DNA of 64,000 nt from Crossaster papposus (lineage: Eukaryota; Echinodermata; Asteroidea; Velatida; Solasteridae), in contig JBAIAA010000117.1 in the NCBI GenBank assembly GCA_037893245.1, positions 4,030,001 to 4,094,000 on the forward strand, written 5' to 3'. Of this stretch, positions 1-9,706 are shown piece after piece; within the stretch, counting starts at the first letter, position 1, and every line of letters starts with the position of its first letter. The position numbers and the translations under genes were made by a program. Below the pieces are notes generated by a model. The model did not search any database. It was not told the DNA's origin and was given only the letters and a program-made list of their open reading frames with translations.

Positions 1-460
1 GGCAGCAGTTGGCCGATAGAAGTACCCACTGGACTCGGGAGAAGTACCTGAGAGGAAAACGTCCTAGGCTGTCCGCACTGGACTTAAAATGGGAAAAGGA
101 CCCATCGTCTAGGTATGTTTTGTCATTTTAAGTCCAGTGCGAACATGGCTACACCATGTCTTTACACAAAGGAAAATATAAAGTTTTGACTATCAACTTA
201 CTTTGAGCATACATGTACCTTTTCACAACTATTACATATTAATAGAAACCTAAATCTTAGCAAACACTATAATAAGCCGTGTTCGCACTAGACCTTTTAC
301 AAAAAGGTTTTACAAAAATGGTCAAATGTTACCACTGTTCGCACTTGGACTTTCGACACGGGAAAATGTTACCGAGACCGTGGGAGAAGTAGCCAAGCTG
401 TCATTATAATGACTCGTGAGGGCGCTTTGCGTGACCTTTTTGCATTGAACCCGGTGTACC
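1..460. repeat. Inverted-repeat-rich, non-coding left edge
   Basis: No convincing gene. The stretch 71-91 (GTCCGCACTGGACTTAAAAT) has its near-exact reverse complement at 124-144, a hairpin with about a 32-bp loop. Related words GTTCGCACTAGAC and GTTCGCACTTGGAC recur near 281 and 339. This looks like part of a foldback MITE whose left end may lie outside the window. No target duplication could be defined, so the family is unknown. Confidence 0.45.
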
Positions 461-901
461 CATTCGCAATCGTGCGCGCGCGCTTTTTTTCCCGATCAAA
501 TCATTGACGCCATGCCATCGTAGGTACGGTATTGCATCAGTTGTCGTGCTTTCTTTCGTCGTAAGACACGTTGACGTTCTTTATTATCATTTGGAAATGA
601 TGCACTGGTAGCACCAATCAAACTTCCGACTGTATCAATAATAATATCTGCCATAATATTGACCAAAGGAACCCCAACTCTACGAAATCTTTTTTGCAGA
701 ACCACGTGCGAATGTGATCACGATGCGATTTGCATGTATCAGCGTGCCCGCATGTAAACAATGCAAAGAGCGCATGCGCAGTGCCTTGTATAGCGTGACC
801 TTGCACTGGAGGGCAAAATTGTACTACGTACATGTAATCGTACAAGTGCTACTGCTGACTGTACTACTACTGTACTGTACTACTCGGTCTTTTGCTTCGA
901 C

Positions 902-1067
902 ATGGCGTCGGCAGACATGACGGCCAGACTCGCTTCTGAGAAGAAAAAGAGCGACCGTATATTATCTTCTATCTATCAGAAGGCCACTACCCTGCTGGGC
1001 TTTCCTCCAAGGATCAAAGGGCTGTACGATATCAAGCTAAATAAGTCCCACGTTTATGATGATGCGA
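902..1067 (+). CDS. Candidate first exon of the Ginger1-like gene
   Basis: An ATG-initiated frame runs through a basic, Ser/Lys-rich segment (SEKKKSDR) and meets a good splice donor, GTGAGT, at 1068. It lies just upstream of the integrase exons on the same strand and could be their 5' exon. An acceptor-like pyrimidine tract ending in TAG occurs near 1242, but the frame after it closes quickly, so the link to the zinc-binding exon at 1751 is not shown. I recognise no domain in the 55 residues. It could equally be an unrelated small exon or a chance ORF. The flanking DNA (450-900) has no clear coding signal, although the minus-strand frame 496-705 is open. Confidence 0.3.
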
Positions 1068-1750
1068 GTGAGTATTGGATTGTTAAATGCTCGGACCAAT
1101 GACATGCACATTATTTATAATTCATACGTAGCCTGAGTCGAGAGCAGAAAATCCGATAAAGATCAATCTACCAATCTTCAGCATGTGTTCAGAAGATGTT
1201 TATTTTTCATTTTCTATTGTCTAATGTTTTCTTTTTGTGTAGGCGCCGGTTTTCTGGAGAAGTGCGCATTATAAATCCATATTATTATTATAATCAATTT
1301 GTCAATTTTGTTCTTTTATTATTTTGTTTATGTATTTTTGTGTCTTTCCTACATTTTCCCCCCATTTCATGCATTTGGTGATTTGGTAACCCCCCCTTTT
1401 TGGCCTTGGGGCTGGGCTATCCCCTCCCGATCTCCCACCACCCCACTTCTTTGTCATGGTACTTGGGTTTAAAGATACTGAGCATGCATCAACTTTGCCA
1501 AATTGCACCAACGGCTGTTTTATTTTCATTTAAATCATCGATTGGACCAAATATTGTGAATGACGGCAATACCAATAATTGATGCAATTCGGCAAAGTTG
1601 ACACATGCTTGTTGGGGTTGAACATGTCTCAGCAATGGAGCAACCTAATCTTTCCATTTGTGTCTTGTGTCTTTTACACAGAAAAGGAGCTGTACTACAC
1701 CCAGTGAAAGCCTGGCATAAAAAAGAAGGTGGTGACTGATGCACAATAAG

Positions 1751-4322
1751 TGTTGGACTTGCTCCAACATTACCACTCGAGTGAGATGGGTGGACATAGT
1801 GGCATTATTGCCACTTTGTCAAAGCTTTCACCAAATTACACTTGGAATGGCATCAAAGAAGATGTTGTTGACTATGTAAGAGAACGACCTGGTTTTTTTT
1901 TTAAATGATATTTTTATTAAAATAATATTATACACAATACAAAAGGTGCTTAATTTTGACTACTAATTACCTATGACACGATTTTACAAAATGTTCATTT
2001 ATTGTAATCGTTTGAAATTCTTTTAGTATCTAGACCTACTTGAAACGTCTTTTTCAGATGATGCTGATACATTTTTGCTGTATATTGTGCTATTGTTAAT
2101 TGAATAAAAAACAATGACTATCACTTTATCAGTATCGGTTGTACCAAGATCTGTGATTATTGGAAGGCATAAAATACAGAATGTATTCAGTCATTTTTTT
2201 AACAAAGACAAAACATTAATAGTATAAGGAAATATGATCTTCAAGTGTATGTAAATATGACAAAAATGTAGATTTTTGTTGTCGTTTTGTTAAGTAACTT
2301 TGTCATGTTCCACAGATCAAATCTTGTGATCGCTGTCAGAGGTTCGACAAAATAAAAACTCAAGCCCCCGAGCTAAAGTCGATCAGCGTGAAGGAGCCAC
2401 TGGAGCTTGTTGGAATGGATTTAATTGGTAATGGTTTTTTTTAGTATAATATTTTTCTAATAATTATAAGCATAAATGAGATTTAAAGCTTTGCATCAGT
2501 AATATAAGCATGTTTTTGCCTGGTGTTTCTGGACATTGGCTGCATTATTTAGGGATCAATCAAATCATCAGTACTTTAATTGATTTCTTCAAAGCAGTTT
2601 AAATACTGTTGTGTGGTTTCTCTTTCAGGACCCCTCCCAACAACTGATGAGGGTTATAGATATGTGCTCACCCTCACTGACTACTTCACCAAGCTTGTGG
2701 ATTTCTTCCCACTAAAATCAAAGGAGGCCATTGGGATTGCCTTGTGCATTCACACCTTTGTGTGCCGATGGGGAGCTCCACAGAGACTTCTGTCTGACCA
2801 GGGACGTGAATTTGTTGCAAAGGTAAGTAATTATAGTGGAAAATTTTAAAGTTGTGCATACCTCGTGTGGATTGTCACACCGAGTATTCTTAAACTATAT
2901 ATCCTATATTCCCGTTATTTGGAGTTGACGTTTTTTCACTTGATGTCCCTTTTCGGTCGTACATGAAATTCCTACAAGGACTTGTGGGATAGTGGTGTGA
3001 ATGCTCGCAGGTGTAAACAAGATAACATGGCTGGGCTTTGAGCCAACAAAAATGGTGTGATATATTTAACGACTGTAATTTGTTATCATGTTTTTCAGAT
3101 AAATGGAGAGCTTTGTCAGAAGCTAGGAATAAAACGTTCCATCACCAGTGCCTACCATCCGCAAACCAATGGCCTGGATGAGAGAACGAACCAGACGCTG
3201 AAAGTGCGTCTTGCTAAGATGGTGAATGACCACCAGACAGACTGGACATCTTACCTAGATGGGGTAGCGTATTCCATTTGCACCCAGAAGCAAGGATCAA
3301 CAAAATTCACGCCTTTCTTCCTTATGTTCGGGAGAAATCCAAGGTCACCATTGGAGGTAAGCAAATTCATGAAATGACTGTAAAAGTGTTAATCAGAAGA
3401 ATTCCTTTTCTTTTTATGGGCAGATTTAGCAGTTGTAGTTCTGTTATCTTGTTTGTTTGTTTTTCAGATTGAACCTGCAGATGAACAATTCCAGCTGCCT
3501 GTAGGAGATGAAGATGGAGACATCGAAGAGTTGGTGTGTCAGAGAGAGTCAAGTACTGTAGAGACAACTGCGAAGGTCATTATTGATTTAATAACGTGTA
3601 TAGACTCAGTAAATTGTTTGTATATTTGTATAAGCAATCAAGTAAGCTCTAATTCAGGTATTGCTAAACTTGCTCTCAACTTTATTGCACTACTTCTGTA
3701 TTTACAGTTTCTGTAACATATTGATATCCTAATGGGAAGAGTTCTTGGCACCATGCACTCCCACCTGAACCTGTAGGAACAGTAAAAGAATCATGGACAT
3801 TACTTGTAGTTACACAACAAAATCGTTTTAAGTGTTGTACCCTTCATTGTCAACAAACAAATGTATTTGGATCTGCTGACAGTGTATTTTTTATTTTTTT
3901 ATTGTCTCATTTCAGGTGCTTTAGAATGTTGCTGGGGCTCAGAGGAAGCCAAAAATTGCCTTCCAACGCAGGAAAAGCCAAGGTGTGAAAACTTTCAACG
4001 TGAAAGTCTGGGAGAACGTTCTCCAAAAAAATGCACGAAATACCGGTCGCAAAGGCGGCAAGATGGAACCACTTTGGAGTGGTCCATACAGGTAGATTTT
4101 TCACAGAATTTTCTTAAATCGTTAATTTTACAAGTCAGTTTGTTTGTTTGTTTGTTTTGGAATGAGCTTAAATATGAGCACTTTTGTTTAGAAATCTTTA
4201 CCCGATAAAATATATGCTATACTTTTTGCAGTGTTGTAGACATAGCCACACATCAACGTGTGACATTGTTGAGTGCCTTGGGTCAAGAGCTACAATCCAA
4301 GGTTCCCTATGATCAGCTGTGA
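1751..4322 (+). CDS. Ginger1-like integrase-type transposase, seven visible exons
   Basis: Exons at 1751-1875, 2316-2427, 2629-2822, 3099-3356, 3468-3575, 3925-4091 and 4232-4322 keep one frame across GT-AG introns; the donor at 3576 (GTCATT) is the weakest. In order the product has an H2C2 zinc-binding domain (HYHSSEMGGHSG, then CDRCQ), a DDE integrase core (GMDLIGPLP with the first Asp, LSDQGREF with the second, then HPQTNGLDERTNQTLK with the Glu) and a C-terminal GPY motif (WSGPY) after a basic linker. In Gypsy-like integrases that series normally lacks introns. Introns plus GPY plus a downstream Ulp1 region are characteristic of Ginger1 DNA transposons and the GIN/KRBA2-type host genes derived from them. 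AATAAA lies at about 4343. A domesticated host gene remains possible; I favour the transposon because of the Ulp1 exons. Confidence 0.7.
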
Positions 4323-4486
4323 CCCTACAAGACGAGTATATTCAATAAAGATCGATGTCGCATGTTTGAAATGTCTCCATTTCATTTAAATTGTCATTGT
4401 TTTTTCTTTTTTGGTCATCATCATGCACTCTACGCATGAATACAGTTTTTACAAATTATAACAATTAAACCTAATTATAACAAGTC

Positions 4487-4668
4487 AAGGCCGGTTCATA
4501 CTTAACGCGAAAGCGAATGCGATACGAATTTGACGTCACAAAACATTTGCTGCGAACATTCGCCCAAGTTGAAATGTTTAACTTTTGCGATTTCGCATCG
4601 CGAAAACTCCCCCTGACGTCACAAAATCGCGTTCGCGTTTGCTTTTGCGCCGAGTATGAACCGGCCTT
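4487..4668. mobile_element. 182-bp palindromic MITE
   Basis: The ends are perfect inverted repeats, AAGGCCGGTTCATACT on the left and its complement on the right. The inner arms continue as imperfect complements (GCGAAAGCGAATGCG with CGCGTTCGCGTTTGC). There is no coding capacity; the long frame at 4517-4852 is produced by the palindrome and the C-rich tract behind it. The MITE lies in an intron or spacer between the integrase and Ulp1 exons of the Ginger1 element, so it is younger than that insertion. Superfamily not assigned. Confidence 0.8.
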
Positions 4669-4689
4669 TACCCTAACTACCCCAACTCC

Positions 4690-4734
4690 ATCAAAATACA
4701 CCCCCCACCCCCCACCCCCCCCCCACCCCCCCAC

Positions 4735-4768
<34 letters not shown>

Positions 4769-4790
4769 CAACCCTCCCCCCCCCCAATTT
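4690..4790. repeat. C-rich low-complexity tract
   Basis: CCCCACCCC-type repeat with an almost pure run of C from about 4739 to 4766. Such runs are prone to length errors in sequencing and assembly. No function inferred. Confidence 0.9.
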
Positions 4791-5239
4791 CGTCAGATTT
4801 TGGTCGAAATGGTCCTGCAGGCCAGAGGTTACCAAATGTTGATGGATTTTGATGGATTTTGATGGGCCTTTTTTTATTAAAATACAGTTAGGGAGTTAGA
4901 GTTATAAAGGAGTTACTGGGAAAAAAACGAAATGTAACAAATTGTTCGCCAAGTGCTGTTTGTTTGGCACTACCATATTTTCTTAAATTGTTGTTGTTTG
5001 TTGCTGTTATCTGCAGCAGCCAATGTACTATTGCAGTAATTGTTTTTGTTTAATCTCATTTTCATGTATTAATTGTATTTACGTATATTTTCCATATTGA
5101 CATGAACTACACCAGCATGATTCTTGAGTTTCAGTGTTTTAATGTTTCTGTTGTAACTGTTGAAGAAGTGTACAGAGTTTTGCATTGAGGTTTGACAAGG
5201 CAGATCAAATGATAAATGGTGCAAATGTTTTGTTGATAG

Positions 5240-6783
5240 GTACCTCGGTAAAGGCAACCAAAAAACGGTCGGTCGGCAGGGTTGCAGATTGTGAGACTAA
5301 AACAAAAACTGCAGGTTAGTGTTTGCATGAAGAATATCACCCATAATCACAGTATTCGGTATTTACCTTAACACTTGAACAGTCCTTAGGCCTCCAAAAT
5401 TATTATGAGTTTGCACACACCCTAGGGAGTTAGAAGGCAAGTTGATTACTGTGCCATAAACCAAAACAACAACAAAAAACAATAAACTCCGATAGATGAA
5501 CGAATTTTTGACCACAATGTTTTTTTCTTTTTTTCCTTCAAAGGTTTCCCACACACACTCTGATATTGAAATTTTTATGGCAGGTGTTTGTATGTAGGCC
5601 TTATAAAGGTAAAATATTACAAAAATTATTTGATATTGTTTGTAATTTGTTTTAAATGGCGCTGTTAAAAAAGAAACAAACTTTGGGTCTGTACTTATCC
5701 AATATTTGCATTTTATAAGAATTTATTTTCTTCATTTCTATTGTCTTTTTTTTCTTTTCATTTTGTATTTTTAGGGAAGACCGCAAACTGTGCTGAAGTA
5801 CAGCCTATAAATAAAGATGCACAGTTAGAGTCTTTCCTACATAAGCCCGGCAGGTCGTCGGATGACGTCCAAGAGGTTTTTCAGTATGTGGCTAGACACT
5901 GTGTCGTTGCCAAGTCACAAACACCATCACAGTATGTGGACCTTTCAGAGAAGGACCCAGTGTTTTCTCTTTGCATGGATATGGAACTCAAGCACGCCCA
6001 CATACTTGATCAAGTGATGCCGGTAGTTGCCAAGTGTATAAGCCGAGAAAATAATGGGGCATCTTCTGTTGTGAGGGACACAGACGTCTGTCAGGTAGCT
6101 AGCTCCCTCCTGACATATGCCTTTACTACAGGGTATGAGGCAAAGTTTCTTCTTGATACCCTGAGGCAGGTTCCTGATCAGACGTTTTTAGCGGGTGCCA
6201 CCCTTGCCATGGATGATGTCTGTCGATGTGTAGGCAATGAACAGTCTATAACAGTTGGAAAGTATCACTTGTCAGGACAGTATTTGACTTCTCTGGCTAG
6301 CACAGATGACTACCTTAATGACCAGGTACTTGTCATACTTGCTCATAAATATGTCTTATTTACCATGTGACTCTTTGCTTATACTTGTGTACCCATAACC
6401 ACATTTATCATGATATTTTTATGAAAGTGTTCAAGTTTTAGAATTTTACATTTAATTTCCCAAAGGGTTTTTCAAAATATGGCTAAGGATAAAAAGTTGT
6501 GAAACCCAGGTTCAAGGAAAAAAGCCTGTTATCTCGATAGAACCCACATCGGGAAAATGTAAAGATAAAGACGGAATTCTACATTGTTAAACATTCCTGT
6601 ATTAATGCTGTTTAGCAGCGACAATTATATTTAGTTTCTGTGATTTGTAAAGTGATTCATGCCTACCTATGGCTGCTTCAAAAAGGCATAAACACCACGA
6701 TCGCTCAGCATGTGGTTTGTCTACCTTGCCACTTACCACAATTATGGGAGATTGGCAGATATATGGAGTGGCTGTTTAAAGAG
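5240..6783 (+). CDS. Ulp1-type (C48) cysteine protease region of the Ginger1-like element, truncated
   Basis: Exons 5240-5314 and 5775-6325 join in frame (phase 1, donor GTTAGT, acceptor TTTTTAG). A third segment at about 6652-6783 carries the next part. The second exon ends in a Ulp1/SENP-like start, YHLSGQYLTSL followed by DDYLNDQ, and the third continues IHAYLWLLQ and, further on, WLFKE, which match the N-terminal part of C48 proteases. The junction between exons two and three is not clean: no AG acceptor gives the expected frame. The catalytic His, Asp and Cys would lie further on, but the sequence turns into the Gypsy fossil after 6783, so the protease is incomplete. Ulp1 domains C-terminal to the integrase are known in Ginger1. 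Upstream residues of the second exon are of unknown fold. Confidence 0.6.
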
Positions 6784-7066
6784 GTACCCCTGTTATTAGC
6801 AGGCCAAGTTCACTTTCACGCAGCTCTCCTTGAGAGGCACACGCAATACCAAATCTATCCATTTCTTGAGACACACACAGCATCAAACCTATCTATTCAT
6901 TACTGTCACCTGGATACCTACAGAGATCACGTGCACCAACCTTTTTTTGTACTGGGTTATAATAAAAAGCACTCGCAAGTCAAGAACATCTGTGTTACAA
7001 GCGTCGTAGGCAGGATTGTGAGTACTCTATCAAAAAGGTTGGTGTATCAGTGACACACTGCAAGTC

Positions 7067-7925
7067 GTGAAGATGGAGGCTCTACAGGAGCAGTTGAAGG
7101 CTCTGACCACCCGCCTGTCGGAGTTGGAGAATGAAGAGAAGGAAAAGGCGCCAAAACCGGCAAGGATTGTCGTCGTGCCACGAGACCAGGGGTTGAAATT
7201 TGCAGGCAGACCACTTACTGACAAGGACCCGGAAGTACTAGAGTGGGCAGAGGATATGCACCGCCTGACAAAAGACTTGTCGGATGCAGAGGGGGCACAG
7301 CTGGTACTTGACCATCTGTCGGGACCAGCTCGGGATGAAATCCGCCTTTGCCCAGCCGAGGATAGAAGCAGCGCGGTGAAGATAGTAGGCAGAGTCACAA
7401 AGGCGTACACTTGTCATGAGACACCATCCACCCGATGGGAAGATTTCTATGGGAGAAGTCAGCGTGCTGGAGAGTCCATCCAGGAATACTCCCTCCATCT
7501 GATGAAGCTGCTCAGGAAGGTGGAAATTGCATCTCCGGTTCAGTGAGGGGGACAACTGCATCCAGGAGCAGCTAAAGGAGTACGCCAGCCAACTCAAGGC
7601 AACTCAAGAGGCCTTGAGTCAACTGTGTGAGAAGGTGTCCTCTCTAATGTCGCACCCAGCCCGCCCCGTTGCAGCACCAGTTACTCCCCTTCGGGCTGGA
7701 GGCTATCGACCTGTGACCTGCTACAGCTGTGGATGGACAGGCCACATAGCCCGTTACTGCCCCAACCCCCCACGGAGACAAAGAAAAGGGGAAGCACAGG
7801 CACCACCGCCAGCCAGCTCACGTACAAGCTGGACTGATGCACCCCCATTCAACCCACTACCACGGGAGACCGGGAACACCAGTTCTCAATACAAAAATGC
7901 CCCAAAAGCCAGCCCTCCATCGTAA
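7067..7925 (+). pseudogene. Gag region of the Gypsy fossil
   Basis: Starts with a Leu/Glu-rich coiled-coil-like segment (LKALTTRLSELENEEKEK), followed by a capsid-like helical region with the typical retrotransposon-gag spacing (RWEDFYGRSQRAGESIQEY) and a CCHC zinc knuckle, CYSCGWTGHIARYC, near 7720-7760, then a Pro-rich tail. This is a fossil reading frame; no functional product is claimed. It lies directly downstream of the putative LTR and leader. Confidence 0.75.
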
Positions 7926-8074
7926 AGATCGTAAAGAGCCGAGCGTTGGAGGGATGGCTCTAGGGAACGAACAAAGGAGGATGTCCTTGGCAGGGCAGTT
8001 GCGAAAAGCCCGGAAGTCTGTGTTTCGATTTATGACCAACCGGTGAGGTAACTGTCCTGCCAGAGACTATCTAT

Positions 8075-9690
8075 ATGAGTCTGTCGTCCAGGAAACCAGC
8101 TCCACAAGATGTTACTAGGTGGCTAAAGGTGTATGGAGCGAACGGAATTGAGATCCCTTACGTGGGCTATGCAGAATTGGATATGGATCTACTCGGAGTT
8201 CAACTCAAGGGGGTGGGAGTCCTCGTTTCCAAAACGACAGAACTGAATACTACACAGCCCCTAGGGCTACTTGGTTCGAACATCCTCCGCGAGGTCTGGA
8301 AGGCTTTGAAGGAAATTCATGGCGAGTCCTACCTGCATCAATTACAGAGAGGGGATGGTACAGCCTGGGCAAACGCACTTTGTACCTACAATATATCTGA
8401 GGCTTCAAAAGTACGGATGGGGTTCGCAAAGGTTAGTGGGACTAGACCCGTGTGTGTTCCAGCCCGTTCAGTCAAAGCCGTAAAGTGCTTCATCCCCAGG
8501 TTCAATCATGATTCAGGACAGGCCCTCATTCAAGCTGTCAGTGGGGTGACTGGTAACCTACCACGCAATCTGGCTGTGGTCGACACGTTGTCTGCTGTTG
8601 AGCGGGGGTTTGTCCACATCAAGGTTGCTAACGTCAGTCAGAAGGATGCTTGGCTCCCAGCAAAAAGCAGAATTGGTATAGTAACAGATGAAAGAGAGCT
8701 TCAAGTTGACAGTGGAGAAGTCAGAATCACTGATGATGGCATTCAAGTTGTCGGGCTGCAGGAGCTGCACGAAGCAACCGTCAACTCAGTCAGTGCTACC
8801 AGAGCGGGGTTGGCAGGGAAGTCTGCTCTGCCTATTGACCTAGATATGGGTGGCATGAAGTTAACTCCAGAACAGCAGGGGAAACTTACAGATCTCCTGC
8901 TCCGGTTTCGAGATGTATTTTGCAAAGACGAGGATGACTTAGGACACACTACAACGGTAACGCACAAAAACTCCACCACTGATGACCAGCCTGTATGTGC
9001 CCCCATCGGAGAGTTCCCCCACACCAGATGACTGAGGTGAAAGCTCACTTGCAGAAGCTCTTGAAACAACAAATTATCCAGCCCTCGTCTAGCCCGTACG
9101 CAGCCCCAGTGGTAGTTGTACGCAAGAAAGATGGAAGCCTTTGACTTTGCGTCGATTACCGAATGTTAAACGAGCGGACACGCAAAGATGCCTACCCCCT
9201 TCCCAGAATTGACGAGGCGCTGGATTCCCTTGGAGGGGCAAAGCTCTTCTCCTCTCTTGATTTGGCCCAAGGTTACCACCAAGTAGCGGTAGCACAAGAG
9301 GATGTCCCCAAGACGGCGTTTAGACCGGGCACCGTTGGCTTGTTCGAGTATGTCCGCATGCCATTTGACCTGAGCAATGCTCCAGCAACCTTCCAGCGCC
9401 TAATGGAGGTTATCCTTGGGGACCTCAACTATGGGAGTCTGCTCCTGTACCTTGATGACATCTTGGTGTTTTCGAGCACGTTCGATGAGCATTTAGAGAG
9501 GTTAGAGGTGGTTTTCTGGCGACTTAGGCAACACGGACTGAAGATCAAGCCAAGTAAATGCCGTCTCTTCCGGGAAGAATGCAACTACTTGGGTCATTTT
9601 ATTCTAAAGTTGTGTAATATGAATCCCGTTATTGGTGTGGAACCCAATAGATTAGCAGAGGAGAGTTGTGACCAAGCACTTTGTGCATTG
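8075..9690 (+). pseudogene. Protease and reverse-transcriptase region of the Gypsy fossil
   Basis: An early segment resembles the inner part of a Gypsy aspartic protease (IPYVGYAELDMDLLG, later LGLLGSNI). The linker ends in a region typical just before RT (LTPEQQGKL). The RT shows DYRMLNERTRKDAYPLPRID, SSLDLAQGYHQV and the catalytic YLDDILVF box, so the palm is recognisable. Sequence resembling pol stops at about 9690-9706, where satellite DNA takes over. Fossil; incomplete and broken. Confidence 0.8.
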
Positions 9691-9706
9691 GCTAATTGTA
9701 GACCAT

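Larger units (their letters stand above)
902..6790 (+). mobile_element. Ginger1-type DNA transposon, 3' part lost
   Basis: The unit is defined by the integrase-GPY-Ulp1 order on one strand with shared intron style. A possible 5' terminus is CCGG at 451-454 followed by TGTACC at 455, since Ginger1 elements are reported to use CCGG-type target duplications and TGT-like ends. No matching 3' terminus is visible because an LTR fossil and a satellite replace it. A MITE (4487-4668) sits inside. Stretches 4800-5239 and 5315-5774 hold nothing else I recognise and read as introns or decayed spacer. Confidence 0.55.
6791..9706 (+). mobile_element. Ty3/Gypsy LTR retrotransposon fossil, 5' portion
   Basis: Parts in order: a probable 5' LTR (about 6791-6999, starting TGTTAT, ending GTTACA, with AATAAA inside), a short leader, gag with a zinc knuckle, a protease-like segment, and the first two thirds of reverse transcriptase. 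RNase H, integrase and the 3' LTR are absent because the 54-bp satellite begins within pol. The copy is broken, with roughly four or more breaks in addition to the truncation. It inserted in the Ulp1 region of the Ginger1 element and is younger than that element. Age cannot be read from LTR divergence because only one LTR is present; the decay suggests a moderately old copy. Confidence 0.8.

Noticed and set aside
4517-4852. 111-codon proline-rich ORF
   Set aside because: Composed of a MITE palindrome plus a poly-C tract.
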